Positions 9,436 to 19,621 of a stretch of DNA of 64,000 nucleotides are shown here, in pieces. Position 1 is the first letter of the stretch, and the number at the start of each line of letters is the position of its first letter. The stretch covers positions 1,922,001 to 1,986,000 of the forward strand of contig NZ_CP026309.1 of assembly GCF_002906575.1 (NCBI RefSeq), in the 5' to 3' direction. This stretch comes from Salinigranum rubrum (GTDB taxonomy: Archaea > Halobacteriota > Halobacteria > Halobacteriales > Haloferacaceae). Made by a program: the position numbers and the translations under genes. The notes under the pieces are model-generated. The model was not told the DNA's origin, did no database searches, and saw only the letters and a list, made by a program, of their open reading frames with translations.

Positions 9436-11229
9436 TCAGTCGGTGCGTCGACGGGCGACCGCGAGCAGGGAGACGATGAGGACAGCGACGAACGCGACGC
9501 CGGCAGCGGACAGGGGGACGCCCCCGGCACGGACGGTGTCGAGCGCGGTGAGCGACCCGGGCGTGCTGGTCGAGCGCTGGGTCGTCTCGTCCGCGTACGC
9601 CTCACGGTTGCTTTCGGCCTCGACGTTCTCGACCGTCACCTCACCCGCGACGAGACCGTTGACGCGGACCTCGTACGTTCCCGCCATGTCGAGCGCTCGC
9701 TCGAAGGTGAAACGGCGCTCCCCGCCTGCGGCGACGCTCACTTCCTGGCTGTCGACGATGATGTCGTCGAGGATGAGGTCAGCGTGGAAGCGCCCGCTCG
9801 CGCTCCCGAGGTTCGACACCGTGACGTACACGTCGATGGTGTCGCCCTCGGTGATCTTCTCGACGCTGACCGTCGCGCCGTCGAGCTTGAACTTCGGTCG
9901 CTTCGCCCCGGCGGCGAACTCCGACAGCCCCGGCGACAGCGCCTCGAAGACGACGCCCTCCGCCGTCACGTTCAGCACCTCGGTCGGAAGCTCGGTCCAC
10001 TCGCCGTCGTGGTACCGGTAGAGCGCGACGTTCTCCGGGGCCGTCTCCATCTCCGCGAGTCGCTCCTGTGAGAGCCTGAACGTGAAGGAGACGTTCTCGA
10101 TGTCGGCGTCGGAGACCGAGTGGTTCACGCGCAGGTGCGCCAGCGACTCCGTGCCGTTGACGCCCTCGAACGCGGGCGTCGTGTCGAGCGGGTCGGTTGC
10201 CGTCGTGACGTTCATCGTGAAGTCGGAGTCGTTGGTGACGGTGACGTCGAGTCGGTCGACCGACATCGACTGGTTCGACGCGGCGTCCTCCCCGTCAGTC
10301 CCGCTTGCGTTCCCAGTCGTCGGCTCCGACAACACGAGCGAGATGGGACGACCGGTCGTGACGTTGCTCACCGTGAAGTCGACCGACGGAGCGGCCTTCC
10401 CGTTCGACCCGGAGGCGTTCCCGGCGGTCCGCGAGATGACGGTGCCGTGCGTGGTTACGACGACGTCGCCGCCTTTGCCTCTGGCCTTGCCCTCGTTTCC
10501 GTTCTCGTCTTTCTCTTCGTCCTTGCCTTTCGCCTTACCTTCGTCCTTACCTTTGTTTTCCGTGTTCTCGTTCTTCCCCTTCGCTTTCCCCTTGCTTTCC
10601 GTGTCCTCGTCTTCGCTCTCGTTCTTCGCGTCGGAGTTGGAGTTAGAACTGCCGTTCCCGTTCGACTCGGAGCCGTCGTTCCCGTTCGAGTTCGAGTTGC
10701 TGCTTCCGTCCGACTCGGAGCCGTCGTTCCCGTCCGACTCGGAGCCGTCGTTCCCGTCCGACTCGGAGCCGTCGTTCCCGTCCGACTCGGAGTCGCTGCC
10801 CTCGTCCGACTCGGAGTCGCTGCCCCCGTCCGAATCGGAGTCGCTACCCCCGTCCGAATCGGAGTCGCTACCCCCGTCCGAATCGGAGTCGCTACCCCCG
10901 TCCGAATCGGAGTCGCTACCCCCGTCCGAGTCGGAGTTGGAGCTGTCGTCCTCATTCGAGCCCGAGTTTCCGTTCCCGTTCCCGTTGCTCTTCCCATCCC
11001 CGCGATCACTGTCCTCGTCATCGCTCTCTTCTCCTTGGTCTCGCAGGCCACTGTCGCCTGCGGGCTGAACGCCGACCGACTCGACGACGGACTGGTCGAC
11101 CGCGAGCGAAGTCGTCTCCGCCGACACGTCACCCGACGCCGACGCGTGTGCCCCGACGGTCATCATCGTCGCGGCGGGTGCGAACGCGACGACCATCGTT
11201 ATCATAACGGTTAATCTCAGATATGACAT
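9436..11229 (-). CDS. Ser-Asp repeat PGF-pre-PGF surface glycoprotein
   Basis: 597 aa. A signal peptide (MSYLRLTVMITMVVAFAPAA...) is followed by a long acidic low-complexity stalk at about residues 60-270. The stalk has eight-residue repeats of GGSDSDSD and GNDGSESD type, then a Lys/Glu/Gly/Asn-rich part. A folded PGF-pre-PGF-like domain follows (about 275-470), recognisable from NVALYRYHDGEWTELPTEV and ALSPGLSEFAAGAKRP. Then come a CARDB-like beta domain (VSVEKITEGDTIDVYVTVSN) and a C-terminal membrane helix with a basic end (LLAVARRRTD). Many NxT/NxS sites would allow N-glycosylation. The protein is likely displayed beyond the S-layer, anchored by its C-terminal helix. The design recalls staphylococcal Sdr adhesins by convergence. 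The promoter region at 11230-11420 is unusually AT-rich. Confidence 0.85.
   Translation of the reverse strand: MSYLRLTVMITMVVAFAPAATMMTVGAHASASGDVSAETTSLAVDQSVVESVGVQPAGDSGLRDQGEESDDEDSDRGDGKSNGNGNGNSGSNEDDSSNSDSDGGSDSDSDGGSDSDSDGGSDSDSDGGSDSDSDGGSDSESDEGSDSESDGNDGSESDGNDGSESDGNDGSESDGSSNSNSNGNDGSESNGNGSSNSNSDAKNESEDEDTESKGKAKGKNENTENKGKDEGKAKGKDEEKDENGNEGKARGKGGDVVVTTHGTVISRTAGNASGSNGKAAPSVDFTVSNVTTGRPISLVLSEPTTGNASGTDGEDAASNQSMSVDRLDVTVTNDSDFTMNVTTATDPLDTTPAFEGVNGTESLAHLRVNHSVSDADIENVSFTFRLSQERLAEMETAPENVALYRYHDGEWTELPTEVLNVTAEGVVFEALSPGLSEFAAGAKRPKFKLDGATVSVEKITEGDTIDVYVTVSNLGSASGRFHADLILDDIIVDSQEVSVAAGGERRFTFERALDMAGTYEVRVNGLVAGEVTVENVEAESNREAYADETTQRSTSTPGSLTALDTVRAGGVPLSAAGVAFVAVLIVSLLAVARRRTD
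10711..10926. repeat. Nine tandem 24-bp units in the surface-protein stalk
   Basis: Nine in-frame 24-bp units run without interruption. The first three (10711-10782) are identical copies beginning cgactcggagccg, two are intermediate (10783-10830), and the last four (10831-10926) are identical copies beginning cgaatcggagtcg. Each encodes eight residues. Identity at the DNA level, not just protein level, implies recent unit duplication or gene conversion, so copy number may vary between strains. Confidence 0.95.
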
Positions 11230-11420
11230 GAGATATCACCCCTCTCCCGACCGTATTCCCCCAATGTAGCGAACATACTCTTATATTGAATATTCTCTAA
11301 AGAGATAATAAACTTTCTCAATCGTGCTGACGTGTCCGGCGCTACGCGGGCGAGCGGCAGTGAGAAGAACGAGAAGAGTTGGCAGGACTCCCTGCGGTCG
11401 ACAGCGACGACCAGGCGTCC
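11230..11420. promoter_or_regulatory. AT-rich control region of the surface protein
   Basis: No gene fits here. The stretch 11265-11320 is strikingly AT-rich against the surrounding GC, with several TATA-like words (ttatattgaatatt, agataataaac). On the minus strand it lies 40-90 bp upstream of the surface-protein ATG at 11229, so it may hold an activator site or an upstream promoter. Confidence 0.5.
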
Positions 11421-11954
11421 TCAGTGGGACGGTTCGCCGACCGGTGCTTCCATCCCGTCGATCTGCAGGATGAGGATGTTGTTCGTGTCGTCCTTGCCGT
11501 CGACGGTCCCGCGGATGACGAGCTTCGACAGGGGCGTCGGACCGACTCGGATGCTGTCGCCCTCGTGGAAGTCACGGACCGAGCCCTGCACGTGAATCTC
11601 GGCGCGGCACAGTTCGGGGTGGTGAACGCTGGAGAGGTCGATTTCGTCGACGTTGACGCCTTCGACCTGCTCGTCGTTGTGGAACAGGGGAACCGACGCC
11701 GGCTCGTCCATCTGGTCGACGTCGAGCGCCTCGTACGCGTTCGCGGTCGGTTTGTAGCCACCTTTCGGCCCCGGTACGCCCTCGACCAACTGGAGCGCTT
11801 TCAGGCTCTGCATCTGGTTGCGGATCGTTCCCGGGTTACGGTTCACTTCCTCGGCGATGTCTTCGCCTTTCACCGCGCTCTCGGACTCCCGGTAGAGGTT
11901 GATGAGTGCAGTCAGAATGGTCTTCTGACTCGACGTAAGCTCGATTGATGACAT
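11421..11954 (-). CDS. Winged-helix transcriptional regulator with C-terminal ligand-like domain
   Basis: 177 aa. Residues 1-75 form a winged helix (LTSSQKTILTALINLYRESE, NRNPGTIRNQMQSLKALQLV, GVPGPKGGYKPTANAYEAL) of the Rrf2/TrmB-like kind found widely in haloarchaea. Residues 80-175 form a beta-rich C-terminal domain (AEIHVQGSVRDFHEGDSIRV, PLSKLVIRGTVDGKDDTNNI) that looks like a small-ligand or PilZ-like barrel, with no cysteine cluster. A TTTAAG box near 11981-11987 sits about 30 bp upstream of the ATG, so the message is probably leaderless. It lies between the surface protein and arginase; whether it controls either is unknown. Confidence 0.75.
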   Translation of the reverse strand: MSSIELTSSQKTILTALINLYRESESAVKGEDIAEEVNRNPGTIRNQMQSLKALQLVEGVPGPKGGYKPTANAYEALDVDQMDEPASVPLFHNDEQVEGVNVDEIDLSSVHHPELCRAEIHVQGSVRDFHEGDSIRVGPTPLSKLVIRGTVDGKDDTNNILILQIDGMEAPVGEPSH

Positions 11955-12132
11955 AGTGAGTACTTCGTGGGTGGCCTCCTTAAATTCGATGGATAGACTA
12001 GCACGGACTCGGCTCGACACCGCTGCTGTGCCCTTTTTTCACATACCACATCCCTGGTTGCATCTCTCTCGGGTCGTCCACGACGCTCCGGCGACCGCAA
12101 CGGCTTTTTGATGACTCGCTCACGGTTCGTGC

Positions 12133-13047
12133 ATGCCACGTCGTGTCCGAATCCTCGGTGCGCCGACCGACTACGGGGCCAACCGTCGCGGGGTCGACAT
12201 GGGACCGTCCGCCATCAGATACGCCGACCTCGCGTCCGAACTCGAAGTCGCCGGCGTCGTCCCTCTCGACGAGGGTGACCTCCCCGTCCCGCGGATGGAA
12301 GAGCGCGACCCCGACACCGAGGAGCCACCGGCGGGCACGGCGCAGTTCCTCCGCGAGACCCGAGAGGTGTGCACCGCCCTCGCCGACCGTGTCGCCGAGA
12401 GCATCGACGCGGGCGCGACCCCGCTCGCGCTCGGCGGCGACCACTCCATCGCCATCGGGTCGCTCGCCGGGTCGGCACGCGACGCGCGGATCGGCGCCAT
12501 CTGGTTCGACGCGCACGGCGACATGAACACCCCGACCACCTCACCGAGCGGAAACGTCCACGGCATGCCGCTCGCGGCCGCGCTCGGCATCGGCGACTTC
12601 TCCGAGGGCGCGTACGACTGGGCGAACGCGCTCGGCCTCGACGACTCGAACGTCGCCATCGTCGGCCTCCGGTCGCTCGACGGCGACGAACGCGACGCCA
12701 TCCGCGACTCGGATGTGACGGCGTTCACCATGTCCGCTATCGACGAACGCGGCATCGCGAGCGTGGTCGCGGACGCGCTCGACGTCGCCACCGACGGAAC
12801 CGACGGCATCCACGTCTCGCTCGACCTCGACTGGCTCGACCCGACGGTCGCACCAGGGGTGGGAACGCCCGTCCGCGGCGGCGTCACCTACCGCGAGGCA
12901 CACCTCGCGATGGAGGCCGTCGCACGGAGCGGCGACCTCCGGTCGATGGAACTCGTCGAGGTCAATCCCGTCCTCGACCAGCACAACGAGACGGCCGCTC
13001 TCGCGGTCGAACTCGCGGCGAGCGCGTTCGGAAAGCGGGTGCTGTGA
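12133..13047 (+). CDS. Arginase (ureohydrolase family)
   Basis: 304 aa. All metal-binding motifs of the arginase/agmatinase fold are present: GGDHSIAIG, WFDAHGDMNTP and SLDLDWLDP. The substrate loop TSPSGNVHGMPLAAALG and the C-terminal ELVEVNPVLDQHNETAALAV favour arginase over agmatinase, because the N-x6-HGMPLA pattern reads the alpha-amino-carboxyl group of arginine. The enzyme would split arginine into ornithine and urea with two manganese ions. It stands alone, so it serves arginine breakdown or ornithine supply rather than an arginine-deiminase operon. The start is the ATG at 12133, immediately before VRILGAPTDYGANRRGVDMG. Confidence 0.88.
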   Translation: MPRRVRILGAPTDYGANRRGVDMGPSAIRYADLASELEVAGVVPLDEGDLPVPRMEERDPDTEEPPAGTAQFLRETREVCTALADRVAESIDAGATPLALGGDHSIAIGSLAGSARDARIGAIWFDAHGDMNTPTTSPSGNVHGMPLAAALGIGDFSEGAYDWANALGLDDSNVAIVGLRSLDGDERDAIRDSDVTAFTMSAIDERGIASVVADALDVATDGTDGIHVSLDLDWLDPTVAPGVGTPVRGGVTYREAHLAMEAVARSGDLRSMELVEVNPVLDQHNETAALAVELAASAFGKRVL

Positions 13048-13366
13048 GACGGGAGCCGCTGTCAACCATCCGGTCGGCTGTGAGTCGGTGAAAGCGTTCG
13101 GCACCCCGGGACGCCGGAACCCTCACACGGACGCGGTCGACAGTATCAGTTCGGTACCGACCGCACGAAGTCGTGCGGTCGGAGCGAGACCCGGACCGGT
13201 CACCTGTTGCGGGACGACGGGTCGAACACGCGGACCGCCTCGGTCGTGACGACCACCGGGTGCTCCCAGAGCACCATCGATATCCGGACGTTCCCGCCGG
13301 CCGTCCGCGCGCGACGTTTGCACTTCCGTGCCATCTCCTTTTCCGCCCTCCACCTGTACGAACCCT
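13048..13366. other. Gene-free stretch with a perfect hairpin
   Basis: These 319 bp between arginase and the DUF389 gene hold no convincing reading frame. The one clear structure is the 12-bp inverted repeat at 13157-13182. A stretch rich in pyrimidines precedes the GTG of the next gene. Confidence 0.5.
13157..13182. repeat. Perfect 12-bp inverted repeat with 2-nt loop
   Basis: ccgaccgcacga (13157-13168) pairs perfectly with tcgtgcggtcgg (13171-13182) across the dinucleotide ag. It lies 110 bp past the arginase stop and 185 bp before DUF389. No T tract follows, so it is not a typical archaeal terminator. A protein-binding site or an RNA processing hairpin is possible. Confidence 0.7.
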
Positions 13367-14706
13367 GTGCGTCTCATCCATCTGTTCGTTCCGGACGACC
13401 GGAGCCAAGCGGTGTACGACACGCTCGACGACCTCGGTATCGACTACGCGACGAGCGGTTCGAGCGCGGCACAGGCCGACCGCACGCTCGTCCAGTTCCC
13501 GCTGCCGACGAACGCCGTCGAACCCGTCCTCTCGGAACTCGACGCCGCCGGCGTCGACACCGACGCCTACACCGTCATCGACACCGCCGAGACCGCGATG
13601 ACGCCCGGACTCGAAGGGCTCCGACGGGAGTACTCGCAGGATTACACCCCGCTCGCCCCGTTCTCGCTCCGGTCGAAGGCGCAGGACATGAGCCACGATA
13701 CCCTCTCGTACGTCGTCCTCGTGCTCTTGAGCGCCGTCATCGCGGCGGCGGGCCTCCTCATCGACTCGCCCGCGGTCGTCGTCGGTTCGATGGTCATCGC
13801 GCCGCTCGTCGGTCCGATGCTCACCGCCGGTGTCGGAACCGTCACGGGCGATCGGGCGATGCTCACCGCGAGTCTCCGCCAGCAGGTCGTCGGCATCGCG
13901 GTGGGCATCGTCGGCGCCGCCGTCGTGACCGTCTCGTTCCGCGCACTCGGCATCGTCACCCCTCGCTCGACCCGATGTCGCTCGAACTCGTCACGCTCCG
14001 GATGGCGCCGGGGTTCGTCGCCCTGCTCATCGGTGTCGCGGGCGGCGCGGCGGCCGCGATCGGACTCACCACTAACGGACCGATCTCGATCATCGGCGTG
14101 ATGATCGCCGCGGCGCTCGTTCCGGCGGCCGGCGTCGTCGGGATCGGCATCGCGTGGAGCGATCCCGTCCTCACGGTCGGTGCCCTCCTGCTCCTCGTCG
14201 CCACGCTCGTCGCCGTCAACGTGAGCATCGTGGCGACGCTTCTCCTCGTCGGTTACCGCTCCGACGCCTACTTCTTGATGCGGTCGCCGACCTGGGACCG
14301 CACGACCGTCGTCGCGGCGCTCCTTGTCGTCGCGGTACTCGTCGCGGCGGTCGCCGCGACCGGCGCGCAGATGCGGTACGAACGCGACGTGAACGCCGGC
14401 GTCGAGACGGTGCTCGACCGACCGGCCTACGACCGGGTCTTCCTCACAGGCGTCTCGACACCGTACACGAACCCGCTACTGTTCGACCGACCACACGAGG
14501 TGACGGTTACTGTCGAGCGCCCGGTCGGCCGGTCGTACCCGGAACTCTCCGACAGGCTGAAGACCGAACTCGAATCCCGAACCGGGTCGCCGGTCACGGT
14601 CCGCGTCAAACACGTCCCCTACACTAGCCCTGCCCGCGTGACCGACCCGTCGCGCGCAGTCGGTGTTCCGGTCGGCGCCGCGCGGGAGCGGGTCGTTCCG
14701 AGGTAG
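13367..14706 (+). CDS. DUF389 (TIGR00341-type) membrane protein (frameshifted)
   Basis: The start is GTG at 13367 (VRLIHLFVPDDRSQAVYDTL). A cytoplasmic alpha/beta domain of about 85 residues precedes a membrane domain with the family motif SPAVVVGSMVIAPLVGPMLT. At the C run 13959-13962 the frame breaks: before it the frame reads ALGIVTP and after it SLDPMSLELVTLRMAPGFVA. One additional C joins them to give 446 aa. The second part carries further helices (IGLTTNGPISIIGVMIAAAL) and an extracytoplasmic tail. The function of DUF389 proteins is not established; transport or membrane stress roles have been suggested only loosely. The break matches the homopolymer pattern seen in five other genes here. 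Confidence 0.82.
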
Positions 14707-14816
14707 CCGGTCGATTCCCCGGTCAGAGCGGTGACGGGAAGAACAGCGGTGTGCGAACGCGGCCGGGAACACGGTCGAATCGCGTTCGATCCGAGGCCGA
14801 GAGTCGTCCCTCTCGT

Positions 14817-17375
14817 CTACTGTTCAGCGGCCGACTCGTCGCCATCTCCGTCCTTGTCCCCATCCCCGTCGTCGTCGCTCGCCTGCGCCACCGCGGCCGG
14901 GACGACCGAGACGGCGCCGACGGCGTCCCCGTCCTCGACGTCCATCACCGTCACGCCCTTGGTGTTTCGGCTGATGACGGAGAGGTCGTCGACGGCCGTC
15001 CGGATGATCTGGCCCTTCTCGCTCATCACGACGATGTGGTCGCCGCGACCGACGGTCTCGATGGTGCAGACGGGACCGTTTCTCCCCTCGGTCTTGATGT
15101 CGATGAGCCCCTTGCCGTTGCGTGACTGCTTGCGGTAGTCGGCGATCTTCGTCCGCTTGCCGTAGCCGTTCCGCGTGACGGTGAGCGTCCAGTCGTGGCG
15201 CCCCTCGTCGACGGCCGCGAGTCCGGCGACCCGGTCGCCCTCTCTGAGGTCGATACCGCCGACGCCGCGTGCGCTGCGTCCCATCGCGCGGACCTCCTCC
15301 TCGTCGAAGCGGATGCTCATCCCCCGTTCGGAAGAGACGATGAGGTCGTGTCTCCCGTCCGTTACCTCGACGTCGGCGAGTTCGTCGCCCTCTTCGAGGG
15401 TGATGGCTCGAATCCCGGTCGAGAGGATGTTCTGGAAGCGGTCGACGTTCGTCCGCTTGACTCTCCCGCCTCGGGTGACCATCGTCAGGAACTTCTCGTC
15501 ACCCTCGTCATCGTCGTCGTTCACCTCCAGGTCGTCGCAGTTCACGACGGCCTGAATCTCCTCGCCCGCGTCGAGGTCGAGGTAGTTGACGAGCGCGCTC
15601 CCCCGGGTGTAGCGCGTCTCCGGCCGCGGGAGTTGGTACGTCTTCAGCTTGTACACCTGTCCGCGGTCGGTGAAGCAGAGCAGGTAGTCGTGGGTGTTGG
15701 CGACGAAGACGCTCGCGACCTTGTCACCCTGTTTCAGTTCGCTGCCGATGATACCCTTGCCGCCGCGGCGCTGGGCCCGGAACCACGACAGCGGCATCTG
15801 TTTCACGTAGTCGTCCTCGGTGACGACGACGACCACGTCCTCCTCGGGAACGAGGTCCTCTCGCGTTACTTCACCGTCGTTCTCGACGAAGTTCGTCCGG
15901 CGGTCGTCGCCGTACCGGTCCTTGATTTCGAGCAGTTCCTCCTCGATGACGCCGAGCAGTTCGGACTCGTCGCCCAGAATCGTCTCCAGGCGCTCGATGG
16001 TGGCTTGGACCTCCTCGTACTCGGTCTCGATGGCTTCCGTCTCCATCGACGTCAGCGAGCCGAGTTGCATCGAGACGATGTGGTCGACTTGCGCCTCGGA
16101 GAAGCCGTACGCTTCCCGAAGGGCCGCCTTCGCGCCGTCGCGGTCGTCGGCGTCGCGGATGATGTCGACCACGCTGTCGACGTGTTCGAGCGCCGTGAGC
16201 CGCCCTTCGAGGATGTGCGCGCGGTCTTCGGCCTCGGCGAGGTCGTACTCGGAGCGTCGGCGAACGACCTCCTTTCGGTGTTCGAGGTACTCGACGAGCG
16301 TCTGCTTGAGGTCCAACACCCTGGGCTCGCCGTCGACCAGGGCGAGGTTGATGACGCCGAACGTCGACTCCAGGTGCGAGGAGAGCAGGTGGTTCTTGAC
16401 GAGTTGGGGGTCGGCGTTGCGCTTGAGTTCGATGACGACGCGGATGCCATCGCGGTCGGATTCGTCGCGGATGTCTCGAATCCCTTCGAGGGAGCCGTCG
16501 TTGACGTCGTCGGCGATGCGCTTGATGAGCCGCGCCTTGTTCTCCTGGTAGGGAAGTTCGTTGAGGACGATTCGCTCCTCGGTGACCTCGAAGTCCGCCC
16601 GAACGCGAATACGGCCGCGGCCCGTGGTGTACGCCTTGTGGACCGCGTTCTTGCCGACGATGTTCGCGCCCGTCGGGAAGTCCGGCCCCTTGACCGGGCC
16701 GTCGGAACCGTTGCCACGGCCGTCGCGGGTGTCGACGAGGTCCTCGACGCCGCAGTCGGGGTCGTCGATGAGTTTGACGGTGGCGTCGATGACTTCACCG
16801 AGGTTGTGTGGCGGGATGTTCGTCGACATCCCGACGGCGATACCCGACGAACCGTTGACGAGCAGGTTCGGGAACGCCGCCGGCAGGACGGTGGGTTCCT
16901 CCGTGCGGTCGTCGTAGTTCGACTGGAAGTCGACCGTGTCCTTCTCGATGTCCTCCAAGAGTTCCTCGGCGATAGACGACATCCGCGCCTCCGTGTATCG
17001 CATCGCCGCGGCGGGGTCGCCGTCGACGGAGCCGAAGTTCCCCTGCCCGTCCACGAGGGGATAGCGCATCGAGAAGTCCTGTGCCATCCTCGTCAAGGTG
17101 TCGTAGATGGCGGAGTCGCCGTGGGGGTGGTAGTCACCCATCGTCTCGCCGACGATGGAGGAGGACTTCCGGTGGGAGGAGCCCGAGGAGATGCCCGCCT
17201 GGTGCATCGCGTAGAGGATGCGCCGGTGGACCGGCTTCAGTCCGTCGCGGACGTCCGGCAGCGCCCTCCCCGCGATGACGGACATGGCGTAGTCGATGTA
17301 CGACTGCTCCATCTCCTGCTCGATGCGAGCGTTCTCGACCTGTGCGGCGATCTTGGGATCGGAATCGGAACTCAT
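14817..17375 (-). CDS. gyrA: DNA gyrase subunit A
   Basis: 852 aa. The breakage-reunion core has the catalytic Tyr127 in [10 protein letters not shown]. The quinolone-determining region [14 protein letters not shown] keeps Ser88 and Asp92, equivalent to E. coli Ser83 and Asp87, so wild-type-like drug sensitivity is predicted. The C-terminal beta-pinwheel carries the GyrA box QRRGGKG at about residue 530, which marks a true gyrase able to wrap DNA and supercoil negatively, rather than topoisomerase IV. The tail is a short Asp-rich run ending SAAEQ. The ATG at 17373-17375 lies one base beyond the gyrB stop, so gyrB and gyrA form an operon. Haloarchaea obtained gyrase from bacteria in the distant past. 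Confidence 0.97.
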   Translation of the reverse strand: MSSDSDPKIAAQVENARIEQEMEQSYIDYAMSVIAGRALPDVRDGLKPVHRRILYAMHQAGISSGSSHRKSSSIVGETMGDYHPHGDSAIYDTLTRMAQDFSMRYPLVDGQGNFGSVDGDPAAAMRYTEARMSSIAEELLEDIEKDTVDFQSNYDDRTEEPTVLPAAFPNLLVNGSSGIAVGMSTNIPPHNLGEVIDATVKLIDDPDCGVEDLVDTRDGRGNGSDGPVKGPDFPTGANIVGKNAVHKAYTTGRGRIRVRADFEVTEERIVLNELPYQENKARLIKRIADDVNDGSLEGIRDIRDESDRDGIRVVIELKRNADPQLVKNHLLSSHLESTFGVINLALVDGEPRVLDLKQTLVEYLEHRKEVVRRRSEYDLAEAEDRAHILEGRLTALEHVDSVVDIIRDADDRDGAKAALREAYGFSEAQVDHIVSMQLGSLTSMETEAIETEYEEVQATIERLETILGDESELLGVIEEELLEIKDRYGDDRRTNFVENDGEVTREDLVPEEDVVVVVTEDDYVKQMPLSWFRAQRRGGKGIIGSELKQGDKVASVFVANTHDYLLCFTDRGQVYKLKTYQLPRPETRYTRGSALVNYLDLDAGEEIQAVVNCDDLEVNDDDDEGDEKFLTMVTRGGRVKRTNVDRFQNILSTGIRAITLEEGDELADVEVTDGRHDLIVSSERGMSIRFDEEEVRAMGRSARGVGGIDLREGDRVAGLAAVDEGRHDWTLTVTRNGYGKRTKIADYRKQSRNGKGLIDIKTEGRNGPVCTIETVGRGDHIVVMSEKGQIIRTAVDDLSVISRNTKGVTVMDVEDGDAVGAVSVVPAAVAQASDDDGDGDKDGDGDESAAEQ

Positions 17376-17376
17376 C

Positions 17377-19292
<1,916 letters not shown>

Positions 19293-19621
19293 AGAATCTG
19301 AACGTTGCTACGATTCGGTGTTGCTTAAACCCTCGCACGCGCGCGTGCGACTACATGAAGTAGCATTCGCAAGAACGAAAACGATGGCCGCGAACGGCCA
19401 AGATATCTTCGTCTTCTCCCGCTCGGGGTAACTCGGCGCGGCGGGATAACCCTGTCCCCGTGCGAGCCATCGGCTCCCCTGTACGCTACCCGGTACCACG
19501 TGCCAGGGTGCCGCGACGAACCGTCCGACGACTGGGCTCCGACGGTGTGTAACTCGCGATTTCACTTTCACCGTACCAGCGGAGAGTTCTTAACCGTCGG
19601 TACGGAACTGGTGGACAGACG
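19293..19621. promoter_or_regulatory. Divergent control region between gyrB and top6B
   Basis: This 329-bp gene-free stretch drives gyrase leftward and topoisomerase VI rightward. For gyrB, TTTAAG (19324-19329, minus strand) is 32-37 bp before the ATG. For top6B, TTCTTAA (19587-19593) is 29-35 bp before its ATG. Between them lie an 18-bp palindrome (19333-19350), an inverted repeat tggccg-cgaa-cggcca (19385-19400) and the palindrome aagatatctt (19400-19409). I find no small gene or tRNA in it. Confidence 0.75.
19333..19350. promoter_or_regulatory. 18-bp palindrome with 16-bp alternating pyrimidine-purine core
   Basis: tcgcacgcgcgcgtgcga is a perfect palindrome. Its core at 19334-19349 alternates pyrimidine and purine without a break, the sequence class most prone to Z-DNA under negative supercoiling. 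It ends only four bases upstream of the gyrB TATA box, in the BRE/upstream-activator position. Confidence 0.75.
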
